Source: Nilaparvata lugens
Taxonomy: Eukaryota; Arthropoda; Insecta; Hemiptera; Delphacidae
Reading direction: 5' to 3'
Assembly: GCF_014356525.2 (NCBI RefSeq)
Contig: NC_052506.1
Location: forward strand, 24,070,707-24,134,706
Length of the DNA stretch: 64,000 bases
Positions 47,748-59,900 of this stretch are shown here, piece by piece. How positions within the stretch are numbered: the stretch's first letter is position 1; each line of letters opens with the position of its first letter. Under the pieces are notes generated by a model. It saw nothing but the letters and a program-made list of their open reading frames with translations, was not told the DNA's origin and made no database searches. Both the position numbers and the translations under genes were made by a program.

Positions 47748-50672
47748 GTATAGTGCGTTGTAGCCAGTGTGAAAAGCCGCATCATTCTTTATTGCATTTC
47801 GATTTTAATAAAAAATCGTCTCAGGGTGATGTGAATAATGTAAAAAAGGAAGTGGTCAACTGTTCGACCAAAGTCAATGGTGTAAGAATGCTGAATCAAC
47901 TGTGTTGTTGTCTACTTTAGTGGCTACTGTTTTGAGTAGACAGGGAAATCGCGGTAGGGTTTGATTGCTGCTAGATTCTGGGAGTTAGTGTAACTTTCTT
48001 ACTACAAAAACTTGTAAACGACTTAATTTGCCGATAACACGTCTGGCGACAACAGTTATTGTTTCGGTGGATGGTCGAGAGCGGTGCGGGGTGAAACGGC
48101 CTTTATGCTTTCCTCTCTCAAAGAGCCAGCTATTTCTTTTTCTGTACAAGCTTTGGTCGTGAATCATATTGTCGATAAATTGCCTCCTCGAAGAGTAGAT
48201 AGATCTAAATTGTCGTATTTGAAGGGTCTTGATCTTGCTGATACATAATATTATTTACCTAGTTATATTGATGGCATTATTGGCGCCGAGTTGATCCCAG
48301 AATAATTGTTGAAAGATAAGCAGTCTACTGAACGTTTAGGCCCAGTTAAAACTGTCAACAGTGTGTTTGGCCATATTGTGATGGACCAGTTGTGAACGCA
48401 TTAGACAATGATGGAGATGATAGTTGTTTGTTTGTTTGTAATCCATCATTGGATAATCTTGTACAAAATTTTGGGAAATTGAAGAATGTCCTAAGGCTAA
48501 GAGTTCTCTCACTGTGAACGAAATTGATTGTGAAAATCAATTCAAATCGTCGGTTCGTCGTTTGGACTCTGGTCGGTTTGTGGTATCATTACCATTTTTG
48601 AAATCGTCTGATAATCTAGAAGATTCGTTCTCAATGGCGAAACGACTGTTAAACTTGGAAAGACGTCTTGCTCGTTCTGAAAGTGTAAAATTTGTGTATC
48701 ATGGAATTATGGTTGACTATTTGAGGAAGGGTCATGTCTTCAGTGAATGATCAGTCAGATAAACAGGGATATTATATTCCTCATCACTGTATTGTTTAAG
48801 CTCGCAGTACAAGTACACCGTTGCGTATAGTCTTCGATGCGAGTGCTAGAACGGTAACCGACCTATCTCTGAATGATGTCTTGCATGTGGGACCGAAATT
48901 GCAGACGGATATTTTCTCTTTGTTGTTGTATTTTCGTCTTTTCGCGATAGCCTTAACAGCGGACATCAAACAGATGTATCGTCAGATTGTTGTTGACGAG
49001 TCTTGTCGCCGTTTTCAGCGAATTTTATGGAGATTTTCTCCTGATGACCCAGTCGAGATTTACGAGTTGAATTGTGAAGTGTTTGGTATCACTTCCTCGC
49101 CATATTTAGCGCTGAGAACAGTAAATTAATTAGTATAAGAACAGGGTGAAAATTTTCCGATCGCAGAGAAAAGAATCCCGTGTTCTATGTTCATGGATGA
49201 TTTAGTCACGTCAGTTCCATCATTACATGAAGCAGACGCGCTCTATCATCAGTCTAAATAATTTTTTAGAAAGGGAGGTTTTTAATTGACGAAGTGGGCA
49301 TCAAATTCTTCGGAAATGTTGTCAAAAATGTTGGATAGTGAAAATTCCTCTCTCGGAAAAGAATTTGAGGCTAGTACATTGGCTATTTTGGGACTTGAAT
49401 GGCAGCCTAGTACTGACGTATTTATAACTTTCTCGTGAATTCAGAACAGAAGGACACAACAAAGCGTAACATACTCTCCACTGTTGCGAAAATATTTGAT
49501 CCACTTGGTCTTCTAGCTCCTTTGACTTTGTCTCTGAAATGTCTAATAGGGAAATTGTAAAAATTAAGTCTAGATTGGGATGAAATTGCACCTATTGAGA
49601 TTCGAACATTGTGGGAAAATTGTCAAAGAGAGTTTAATTGCCTTTCAAAGTTTTCTATTCCCAGATATGTTGGAGTATCATCTGATTCACCCATACAATT
49701 GATTGGTTTTTGTGATGCTTCAGAATTGGGCTATGGTGCTGTAATTTATTTGAAGACTCAAATAGTGATCATTCGACTCAGATTTCATTATTGTGTGCTA
49801 AGTCTAAAGTAGTTCCTTCAAAGACGGTCTCTTCACCACGATTGGAATTATGTGCGGCAGTCCTTCTGAGTGAGCTATTGAACACTACTGTGTTGTTAAT
49901 TCGCAAACGTTGTCAAGTGGATCGATTGTTAGCGTTTTCAGACTCCACTGTTACACTTCACTGGATTAGAGCATCACCATCTCGGTGGCAAACTTTTGTC
50001 GCAAATAGAGTTTCCCGGATTCAAGATTGTCTGATTGATCGTTGGATGCACATAGCAGGTGTGGAGAATCCAGCGTATTGTTTGTCGAGAGGCTTGACTC
50101 CGCGCGACCTTGTAGAGCACAATTTATGGTGGACGGGGCCTGAGTGGTTGTCTATGGATGATAGTCATTGGCCGGTTAATATGGAATTCGTTGAGCTGGA
50201 AAATCTGCCAGAGGCGAAAAAGAACACTGTATTCACTGTATTCGAGTCAGAAAATTTGTCTGATAATGTAATCTATCGTCTGATTGAGCGCTGTTCCAAC
50301 TATAATTATTTGTTGCGTGTTGTTGTCATTGTTTTGAAGACTGTACGAATATTACCGAAACCAGGAACTTCAGACTTGGAGATAGCCGAGTTGTATTTGT
50401 GCAGAGTGATTCAAAAAATTCATTTTTCATCAGAACTGAATTTATTGAAAAATGGAAAAGATTGTCCTACTCATTTTCAGCGATTGTCCCCCTTTCTACA
50501 TAGGGAGCTTATTCGAGTTGGTGGTCGCTTGCAGGATGCGAGCAGTGAGTTTGATAGTTGTCATCAAATTGTGTTACCTAAAACTGATCACTTTGTCACA
50601 TTCTTGTTTGATCACTATCATAAAACAAACTGTATGCATTGCCAAATCAATGAGCATTATACGCTCCCATAG
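47748..50672 (+). pseudogene. BEL/Pao Gag end, protease, reverse transcriptase and RNase H, decayed
   Basis: Pieces in shifting frames follow BEL/Pao order. A zinc knuckle CSQCEKPHHSLLHF lies at about 47757-47800. An aspartic protease LLDSGS is near 47968. The start of the polymerase (EIDCENQF, RFVVSLPFLKS) is at 48514-48750. The RT has MRIVFDASA, SLNDVLHVGP, TADIKQMYRQI (48821-49129) and the catalytic FMDDLVTS near 49190. An RNase H-like part has GFCDASELGYGAV (49609-49812) and SDSTVTLHWI (49791-50672). The last 60 residues have an integrase zinc-binding H...H...C..C start (CMHCQ), but the catalytic integrase core is missing. There are at least five disabling changes. Confidence 0.85.
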
Positions 50673-50834
50673 CCTTGTATTCGTCAAGTTTTTTTTGTGT
50701 GTAGTTCACACATTTTGTTTATTGGTCTTTTTTTACTTGGTGTTGGTTTTTCCTAGCATCTTTTTTTTGTGGGTTTGCAGATTTTTTTGTGTTTCCAGCT
50801 TTGGCTGAAAATTAATTTTTCAAGGTCGGGGGTA

Positions 50835-51193
50835 TGTTAACGCCGTTTGAATATAATGGAGTTTGGCGCTGAGTAGTTAGTTTCCAATCTTCCCCGTCTA
50901 GTGGCGCACTCTAGTGCATAATTGTTTGTTTTGTAGTTTTCAAGTTCAGTCGGTTTGCATAGCTGTCTTCGTTGACAGGACAGTTTGACCCGTTCGTTAA
51001 TTTTGTATTTCTAACGGAAATTATTAATTGTAATTCTGTGTCTCTGATCGTAGGAAGTAACAATTGAATTTAAAGTACATGTGAGTATTTGAGTATTTTT
51101 TATATATTGAAAGTAGTAGTGAATACCTAGTAAAATTGAGAAGCAAAATTCCATACATGATTCAACAACTCTCTGCAGTGCCTGACTACACAT
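50835..51193 (+). repeat. 3' LTR of the BEL/Pao element (right end uncertain)
   Basis: It begins TGTTAACGCCGTTTGAATAT after a polypurine-like GGTCGGGGGTA. The first 110 bases match the 5' LTR fragment at 36717. A CA-ended candidate terminus is at 51193 (GACTACACA), but no matching 5-bp duplication was found. Confidence 0.65.
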
Positions 51194-51420
51194 AAATCAT
51201 CAGAGGTCGAGTGATTTATTTACATTTCTCTTTTCCTTAACCTTTTTACCACCCAAACCTATAGGTAAAATTCACTCTGACTTACAGCGTAGATCATCAA
51301 CTGGGGTAAGTTTTAATAATAGAGTTTTTCATTGCATCATGAATGGATTCATTAGTACTTTTCTGTTAGAATATATTGAATATTAAATCGATTAAAATTA
51401 CAGTCCACTTAATCAGAAAT

Positions 51421-51500
51421 TTGTATAACTAATGTAAATTAGTGTATAAGCCAGTAAATATTGTAACATATATAAATAAAGAAATCTAATCTTATCTAAT
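51421..51500 (+). repeat. Diverged LINE A-family 3' tail
   Basis: AGTGTATAAGCCAGTAAATATTG and TATATAAATAAAG resemble the last 60 bases of LINE A. They are followed by a different tail (TCTAATCTTATCTAATC). It is immediately followed by a pyrimidine-rich stretch. Confidence 0.55.
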
Positions 51501-51562
51501 CCCTTTTTCATCTCCTTTCTCTCCTCTCTCCCTCTTCTTTCTCACTCTCTCCCTGAGTCTCT

Positions 51563-52040
51563 TTGCCGGCCAGGATAGCCGGGTTGACCATTTTGGGCGT
51601 TGCACCCTCCAGTCTTCTAGTGCTACCTGTTCGCGGGTTCGAGTCCCGCCGAATCCCATCGAATAGCCATAGACATTTGATCATCTCATAAATCACCCTC
51701 GCACTTCCCATTACTCACGCACAAGCAAAACAGGTCATATGGGCATTATCCACAATAGAAAAAAAAGTTACTGGGTAGGATATTCTGAGTATACTTCCCA
51801 AAGAATGTACATTGATATGTTTACTTCCCTCCAATTCATGTAGGTACAAACCAATAATTTCTCAATTACATTATTTTCATGATATCATAATATTATGTAG
51901 GTCAATTTATCAAGCCAGTTCAACTTATATTGTATGAATTATTGATCTGTATTGAAAGCTATTATATATGTATATAGTATATGTATATGTATATCAGTGA
52001 ATATTGTAATCTGCATAAATAAAGCACTCAATTGATGAAT
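51563..52040 (+). mobile_element. tRNA-headed SINE with a LINE A-like 3' end
   Basis: The head has an A-box-like TAGCCGGGTTGA (51576-51587) and a perfect B box GGTTCGAGTCC (51636-51646), the internal RNA polymerase III promoter. From about 51767 the sequence follows the 3' UTR of LINE A: GGATATTCTGAGTATACTTC against GGATATTTTTAATATTCTTT, AGAATGTACATTGATATG, and the end ATTGTAATCTGCATAAATAA then AGCACTCAATTGATGAATC. Sharing a 3' tail is how many SINEs are copied by LINE enzymes. The head is not a functional tRNA gene: no intact cloverleaf is apparent and it is embedded in the longer repeat. Confidence 0.7.
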
Positions 52041-53500
52041 CTCTCTCTCCCTCTGAACACTGTTAGTCAGCATTCATATATTGTGATCTGTTTGAATATG
52101 GAAATTCAGTTCAATCACTCTTATTTTCTTCGGAGTGCATCTTATTTTTAAGTTTCTCTTTCTGATACTCTTCTCATCTGCTATGTTACTCATTTATTCT
52201 TTCGTCTTCTCTTCTGTAGTCTCTCTCGTTTCGTCTCTTTTACTGAATACCTTCTTGCTCCTTGATTATGTCTTTCGAGTAGACCTCTCTTTTAGAAAAA
52301 GTCGACTTTTCTCTTGTTAAATTCCACATCCACTTTTCTGAACTAATTCTTCTTTTCCATCAATTATGTCGTTTTTCAAGGATCAGTTACGTGATCAGTG
52401 ACGTGTGCATGCATGATGTATTCCCTGAAGGGCCCCATTTAGGGGGGCAGGGGGGGCCTAGGCTCCCCCCCAAGGATCAGATAAATATTGAAAATGTGGG
52501 TCTATCTACACGAATCCTTAGAATCCTATACTGGTTTAATACTTTTTTTGAACAGCAGTAGTATAATTCCTTCCACAGTATCAACAATGTAGCAAAATTG
52601 CCTTGAAAGTATGGATACGGGTATGAAGTAATAAAGAATATATTTTTCTCTGTGGTATAGTTGAAGCTTGAATGGGTACAATTATTGATCAGGGCACAAT
52701 AAGTGAGTGATTGCATAAATTTAAACGTGAGAATTAACAAGTTGTAAGATGTCACAGTGAAAGCAAAAGAAAGGGCACAATCAGACAATCAAATATGTAT
52801 GTACAGAGTTGATGAGAATTATGGGACCAGCTTAATGTTTCTTTAGCTTTCTAACCGAAAGTTATTTTCCAATTAGAATATGATCCCCAATGAAATTGTC
52901 ACTGTAAAAAAATTATCTGCTTCCATGATTTTTAAGAAATCTGTTTCAGTGTATTCCTGAACTATATATCCTAATAACTTTAGGGCCTCTCTGTAGGTCT
53001 ATATTTCTGATAAATATTTCATGATTTAATAACTAATAATAATATATGTTTGTATTGATACTTCAACCACATTTGTATAAAACTGAAAAAATCAGAGCAT
53101 AATAATAACATCTTCGAATGTAACATTTATGGAGAAAAACCCAGGACCCTCTATCTTTGGGGAGTATTCCTTCCCCCCCTCATACCTCTTGTTTTTTGCC
53201 ACTCCTAGCAGTTTGGTGAAATGGTGCCACTTCCCTGTATTCTATCTACATTAATTCTTGTTGATTCTTTGTTATTCTTGTTAATTTTATTGTTGACAAT
53301 GTCTGTCAATCCTTTATTATTCTCATGGATTCTTGTCAATAATTTGTTCACTGTTATAAATTCTTCTTCATTCTATTGTATATCCTTATCATTTGATTTC
53401 TCTAAATATGTTATATTTAACAGAAATCTAGCAATTTGTTGATAACAGTTGATAAAAAATCCCATATTGAAAGGGTTGACTAGACACTGACATAGACTCA
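52041..53500. other. No gene seen
   Basis: AT-rich. A short G/C-run palindrome (GGGGGGGCCTAGGCTCCCCCCC region) lies at 52450-52473. No supported frame. Confidence 0.45.
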
Positions 53501-53652
53501 GGCACGGTTGCACAAAATCCGGTTGAATTTTAACCGTGATTAATATCAGAAGAATCAATCAGAGAAGGCCTTTTTGATAAGATGGCTTCTCTGATTGGTT
53601 CTCGTGGAATTAATCAGGATTAAAATTCAACCGGCTTCTGTGCAAACGGCAC
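53501..53652. mobile_element. MITE (152 bp), second copy of the family at 5083-5230
   Basis: The left end GGCACGGTTGCACAAAATCC and the right end (reverse complement GTGCCGTTTGCACAGAAGCC) are followed inward by CGGTTGAATTTTAA and its complement. The centre GAGAAGGCC...GGCTTCTCTGATTGG is also palindromic. No coding capacity. Confidence 0.8.
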
Positions 53653-56105
53653 TTGAATCTGTGACACTGATTAAATGATTGATTCTTATTGCTATGCTAG
53701 GTCTTGGAAGTTCCTTTGTACCAGTCACCTTTTCAACTTCTGTATCGTTCAAGTGTCTTATATTGTTCAATCATATTATTCCCAGTTATTTACAAGAGCA
53801 TATTGCAATGAAAATATGTTCATTGAACATAATAATATTACTCAAGTCTCCCATTATAATCCCATGTTTACAAGAAGTGAAACAGCCGCTGATAAATCAA
53901 GATATTCGTCATACATTCGTAATATATTCATACATTATATAACACTAATAAAGACATATAATCAATCGATCAGCTTCAACGAGAATATACACGAATAGAA
54001 TCAATCACGAAGTTCAAGAAAGCTTGAAAAATTGTGCCTTTGTACGCGCTTTATTACAATTCGGAAAAATTGCAATTTCGGGGGCTCTGCTAGTCGAGAG
54101 AGCATACAATGATTGAAACAGAAGATGAAAAATGTGCTACTACTGTATGTAGTAGCAACAGCAACTGATATTCTTCCTCTGTGCACCAACAATGAAAGAA
54201 AATGGATAATAGCGGCACAAAGGGGGCAAAAGACAGACAGACACACTACAATAACTTTGCTGGCGCGCTATTGATTCTCTTTTTCTCACTCCCTCTTTAC
54301 TATATCTCGTTACTTCCTCACTCCCTCTCTATCTCCCCGTACTTTTTTCCCTCTCTCTCTCTTCCAGTTCAGCACCCGCATCCCGAAACCGGGAAATACT
54401 TGAGTGAAATGGAAGGAATATGAAAAGAAATTTGCTAATTCAATTGGAAGACGACGATATTGGAGGCGCTGGCAGAAGGGCCAATGATAAAGTGACAAGT
54501 GCAAAAAGAATGAATGATAAAGTTGTGGATGGAGGGCGAGGGGCTGCTCGATATTGGCCCTACAGAGGTTGGCGCGTCTCAGCTTTATTCTCTTTTCAAT
54601 AGTTTAATTTATATTCATCCGTGCTGTGAAAGCCTTTCGAAATGAATTATTCAATATCTTGAAGCGATTGCAGTTTTTATACAGACAGTGAGTACGACCT
54701 TCGGAAGAAGATCCCTGGGCTTCAACATCCATTTCGATTCCACTTCATGAAACCCTGTCCTTCATCCTTGTTCCTTCCTTCAGCCCATCATCGAAATCCA
54801 TTTGTACCCCGATTTGCACCTACCCCCTGTCATGCCTTCCACCAGAAATCCATCCTCAAATGTATCATCTTCACCGATAAATTTCTTATCCAATTGTACA
54901 GCAGGCTACAAAGTACAAACTCATTTTCATGCTGCGACAAAATGATGATGACACTCATTTTTTGTATCGGGTTTTCTCGGCACTCGAAATTTATCTGTAA
55001 TGGGATGAGTAGTCTATTCTCTTCTAGTCCAAATAAATGGCTGATAAATCGCTGGATTCTATTTACACAGCATTCATGATGTCGAAATGAGTTAATACTT
55101 CTGAATGTAACTTGTGTTTGAGAATAGAACCAGGGTTATTTTCATCAAAAATCGAGGGGCCTTGAGTAAAATTCATCAGGAAAGCCCACATAACATACAT
55201 TGTATACAGGAAGTGTACAATGAGTATACAGAAGGCGAAGGATATTTGAGTCGTAAACAGGGGATTGAAGATTTGTAGTCAAATAATGTCGGTTTTCATC
55301 AAGCAAACCTCAGATCATTAACAACGTACTGTCTAGATTCTTGATTTACGAATTAGATAGATATTGATTATTATAATTTATTCTGGAACAAAATATGCAA
55401 AAGCTAGGGGAAAACATTGTTATAATTTAGTATATATGGTGCAAACACTGAGAAGAAGTTCATGGTTGCCTTTCATTTTTCACAATCATTCTTATCTACT
55501 TGTTTAGAGAAAAGAGTTAGTACAGTGAATGACTGTATCAGGATTCTACCGACCAATGGATAAGAATGAGAAATGTCATTCAGAACTGGCAAAAAAGTAT
55601 TTTTTTGGAAAAAAGATATTCGGATTCAAGTCTTGTCAAAAGAATGTCTCTATTACATAAACTATCTATAACCTCAAGCATATTTCAACAATCATTCACT
55701 CAAGATATCTTATCAAAATAATATTGTAACTAACACTATTCATAACATAAAATTATATTTTATTATCATTATTATACAAACAAACGTTTGTGATCTCCAT
55801 CATCTAATCATATTCACTAAACGGAAGCAATGATTTTGATACATTAACCAAAACGTCAAAGATTAATAGGGATTTAGTACAGTAACTCGTATATTACCCA
55901 ATATAGGTGATATAGCTACTGCAGTGATGTGATTCCCTCAATGAGAATATAAATAGGCCTATCATTCTCCACATAGATACAAGATTATTAAGACAATCAT
56001 TGTATTTCTGTCAAGTCATATTGAATTTGAGACAATGTCAATAGGGTCTTCAAGTACTAAAGCTCCTGTAACTTTACATAGGAGGTGTAGTATGCGCAGA
56101 TCGCC
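53653..56105. other. No gene seen
   Basis: No supported frame. T/C-rich at 54280-54370. The several 60-110 residue frames have no recognisable motif. Confidence 0.4.
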
Positions 56106-56842
56106 CTCTATGTACAGATGTACCATAGGCGAAAGCATGAGTTAGCACAGTGCAGCTAGTGAAGAGAGAGATAGTCTATGCGGAGATGGACCATCGATGA
56201 CGTCACAGTGTCATACGTCACACGCACAGTCGACTCCCTTCTCATCAATCTCTCTCATTCTAGACTGTTGCGCGCGCATTCTCACAAATGCAATCAGCAT
56301 TCACGCACTCGCATTCCCACTTGAAACTTCCAGCTGATTTTTACTGAAAGAAAACCAGTTTGCTCTATGTACAGATGTACCATAGGCGAAAGCATGAGTT
56401 AGCACAGTGCAGCTAGTGAAGAGAGAGATAGTCTATGCGGAGATGGACCATCGCTTTACAGACGTCACAGTGTCATACGTCACACGCACAGTCGACTCTC
56501 TTCTCATCAATCTCTCTCATTCTAGACTGTTGCGCGCGCATTCTCACAAATGCAATCAGGATTCACGCACTATAGTGAGGTCCACGTTTTAATGGCAGTG
56601 TGTGATTTGCAATGGTGTTGCTATCAACACTTTCTTTATTACAAATAAATATGATTAACTATTTTCAACAATAATGAACAGTTAAATTCATCAGATAAAC
56701 CTGTATCAGCTGTTTGGGTGGCAAGGCTGAGATCTGGCAACCCTTTTCTCCTATCTTCCTACACTGCCATTATAACGTGGACCTCACTATAGCATTCTCA
56801 CTTGAAACTTCCAGCTGATTTTTACTGAAATAAAACCAGTTG
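56106..56842 (+). repeat. 257-bp tandem duplication, second copy interrupted by a MITE
   Basis: Copy 1 is 56106-56362 and copy 2 begins at 56363 with the same CTCTATGTACAGATGTACC. The copies are nearly identical except for a few bases at 56196/56453 and the MITE at 56573-56789. The unit is GC-richer than its surroundings and contains TGACGTCA (56198-56205; GACGTCA in copy 2), several TACGTCA-like sites and a GCGCGCGC run. Confidence 0.88.
56573..56789. mobile_element. MITE (217 bp) with TA target duplication
   Basis: The terminal inverted repeats TAGTGAGGTCCACGTTTTAA and its reverse complement (29 bases, one mismatch) are flanked by TA at 56571-56572 and 56790-56791. The uninterrupted copy of the tandem repeat at 56307-56317 reads CGCACTCGCATT, giving the empty site. 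A TA duplication fits a Tc1/mariner-mobilised element. No transposase is encoded. Confidence 0.85.
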
Positions 56843-56970
56843 AAATGAGTACAAACATCTTGTGATGTACCCTCCCCTCACAACAGCCACCGTTTCATAA
56901 AACTAATTTTTATTATTATTGTTCTCATTTTCTCATTCCTCCCAGATCTTTTTCTTTCAGCACACAAGTT

Positions 56971-59900
56971 AGAATAGAATAGAATAGAAATAATGCTTTA
57001 ATCTTCAAATTTGCAACATACAATGAATGAGAAAACACACATTTATACGGCTTGATTAAACAATCGTCAGCCGGAAAGTCGGTAAAACCCAATAATACTA
57101 TTATTACATAAATCAAAGCTATGCAGAATGTTCTTTTAAATAGTGAAACAAAAACAGAAAAAACAACCTTAGAAACAAAATAAATCAGTAATGTTGAATT
57201 CAATAAAGTGAATATTCCATAAATTAGTTTTAATAGTAACCTACATTCTAAACAAAATCCATTAATTTCATAAAAAGAAAGCTATACTTTTTATATTATG
57301 ATAATAACTGTCAGCAGTTGGGAAATCATAACATAGAATTAATATTCCCTTTCATTTCGTCTTCCTATGATGTCCTCCTGAGAATATTCGAATAACCTAT
57401 ATTGTATTATATTATAACACGATACTTCTACCCAACTCAGATTCAATAAATAAGTTTCAATTTATTATACTAAGTTACCAGTTGAACTCCTGTGTAAGTA
57501 ATCGCCTATAACGCCAGGCATCTCTATAGTTTTTAGGAGGCCAACCCTACCCAATCTCTTCCATTCATAAAAGAAACGAAATCATCCCTTGATAGCTCCC
57601 CAATTCCAAACCATTTTCTTCTCCATTCTCTTAAACAAGGACATCGAGCTATGAAATGATAAATATCCTCAATTTCTTTCAGATTACACATGGAGCAAAC
57701 ATAATTCCCATCAGCAACCCATGGCTTGTAGTTTAAATGGATCAGTTCACCCCTTGCTTTAAGTATCCACCTCATGACCCACATTTCATAATTATAATTT
57801 TTGTCACCCAGTTCCAAATTGAGAGTTTTGTACCATGTGTGGAAACGCCCATCTTGAGCATCCCGCAAAAAAATTTCCCTATGCATCTTGTTCAAACCTG
57901 TGATTATTCTTTTAAATGAGTCATCCCAATTAACTTCGTACTCATAATTTATACCAATTTGATTACTTAATTTCTTCCACTCTTTGAACCAGAAACATTT
58001 CTTTTGAATAACTTGTTGAGCCAGGAATTTAGGGAGCCTTTCATCTTTCATTTTCATAACTCTTAGAATATAATTGTAATGGAGTCTAAGGCAATATTCG
58101 AATAGAGGTGTTAGTTGAGTTTCAATAAACAACATATAATTCGGTGTATTTATTGGAAGTGCAAAAATCTTCTTGATGAAAAGGCGCTGCAACTTTTCTA
58201 CACTATCATATTGTCTAAAACCCCACACCTGTGCTCCGTAACACAAGATCGCCCTTGCACAAGCTTTGAACAACTTACATTTGGCTGAAAAATCTACACT
58301 ACTACTATTTAAAATACCTTTCCATGCCACATTCAATGCTAATTTTGCCTTGTCTAATTTATCACTCACTTGAGCTTCAAAATTCAAGGTTGGAGTTAGA
58401 ACTACCCCCAGATATTTATACCTGTTGACACACTCTATCTGCTCATTTTTATATGTCCATTTCTCGCTCCTAGCCATTTTTCCCCCGTTCCTAAAAACCA
58501 TTACTTTTGACTTATCTAAATTAGCTCTTAAATTCCACCTTCCACAGTAACGCTCTAAATTGTTTATCATGTACTGGAGTCCCACTGGCGAGTCCGAAAT
58601 CAAAGCTATGTCATCGGCATACAATAAAACCCTAATCCTCTTACCACCTATTATTAATCCTCCCCCTAATTCATCATGTAAGTCATTCATAAATAGGGAA
58701 AAAAGCAACGGGCTCAACAAACAACCTTGCCTCAAGCCTGACTTCGTTTCAAAACGTTGGGAGAGACCCCCATTGGCAGTACACCATACACTAGAAGTTG
58801 TGCCTTCATTCAATGCCCTCAAAATATTCAATGTCCTTGTTGAGAGACCTAAGAGACTAAGCTTATAAAATAGTGCATTCCTATCAATTGAGTCGAACGC
58901 GGCAGAGTAATCCACAAAAAAGCAATATAGTCCTACCCCTTTTTTCAGCCAGCCGCAGACTAATGATGGATGTTAGGGCGAATATATTATCAATGGTCGA
59001 GTACCCCTTACGAAAGCCAGCCTGAAACTCGTTCAAGATTTTATCTTCCTCCACCCAGCAGTTGAGTCTATTAAGAATTAACCCTGCAAATATTTTGAAA
59101 AATGTTGATAAAAACTAATGCCTCTGAAATTAGCTACTACATCGCACTCACCCTTCTTGAAAAGGGGAAAAAATATTGACGACTTAAAGCTATGTGGGAC
59201 TCTACCTGATGTAAATATAGAATTGTAGACATTCAGCAATTTGTTTAGAAAGTTATCAGGTGCATTTTTATAATACTCGAATGGGATCTGATCTTCACCA
59301 GGCGCTTTATTATTTTTTACTAATTTTAAAACTCTACTCAGCTCTTCCCTACTAAAATCTCTATCTAATCTGTTGTCAACTATGTAAGGTTCAGCATAGA
59401 AATGAGGTAAAGCTAACATTTCGGGATTCAAGATGTGTTGGAAATAGTTTACCCAGTCTTGAGGAGTTATGGCGTTATTTACAATATTATTCCTTAATTT
59501 AAATTTATTCAGTGCTTGCCAAAAGTCCCTAGAGTTTTGTGCGGCAGAAATTGAATTTATTAGAGTCTTCTCATAGCTTTTACGTTTCTCGTAACATATT
59601 TTTTTAAATTTATTTCTCTCATATAAGTACAATTTTCTAGTGCAATCATTATTGATACGGTGATACAAATTTAAAAGAGATAAAACCTTGCTTCTGGCTT
59701 TCCAACACTCATTATCAAACCAAGCTTGCTTTCGTTCAAAACTAATTGAACTTTGACCGTTTCCTAGAGCAAGACCCACTTCTCGAATACATTCTGTGAG
59801 AGTTTGGCTTGCCTGATCGACATCATCACTTAATACTACATTATTAACTCTACTAGCTATCTTATCTTTATATTTTTCTCCGATAACTTTATTCCAAGCC

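Larger units (their letters stand above)
36717..51193 (+). mobile_element. Decayed BEL/Pao LTR retrotransposon split by 10 kb of insertions
   Basis: The 5' LTR start TGTTGACGCCGTTTGAATAT at 36717 matches TGTTAACGCCGTTTGAATAT at 50835, and TGTTAACG is a typical BEL start. A polypurine-like GGTCGGGGGTA precedes the 3' copy. Gag (36838-37880) and the zinc knuckle, protease, RT and RNase H remnants (47748-50672) are in the order expected for BEL/Pao. Between them lie LINE B and a large inverted-repeat complex. The integrase core is missing. The right end at about 51193 is a guess because no target duplication was found. Confidence 0.8.

Noticed and set aside
51563..51660. Possible tRNA gene
   Set aside because: A B box is present but no intact cloverleaf is apparent, and the sequence continues into a LINE-like tail, so it is a SINE head.
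52380..53200. A second hAT-like element bounded by G/C runs
   Set aside because: The G-run and C-run ends near 52450 and 53172 are not convincing inverted repeats and no target duplication was found.
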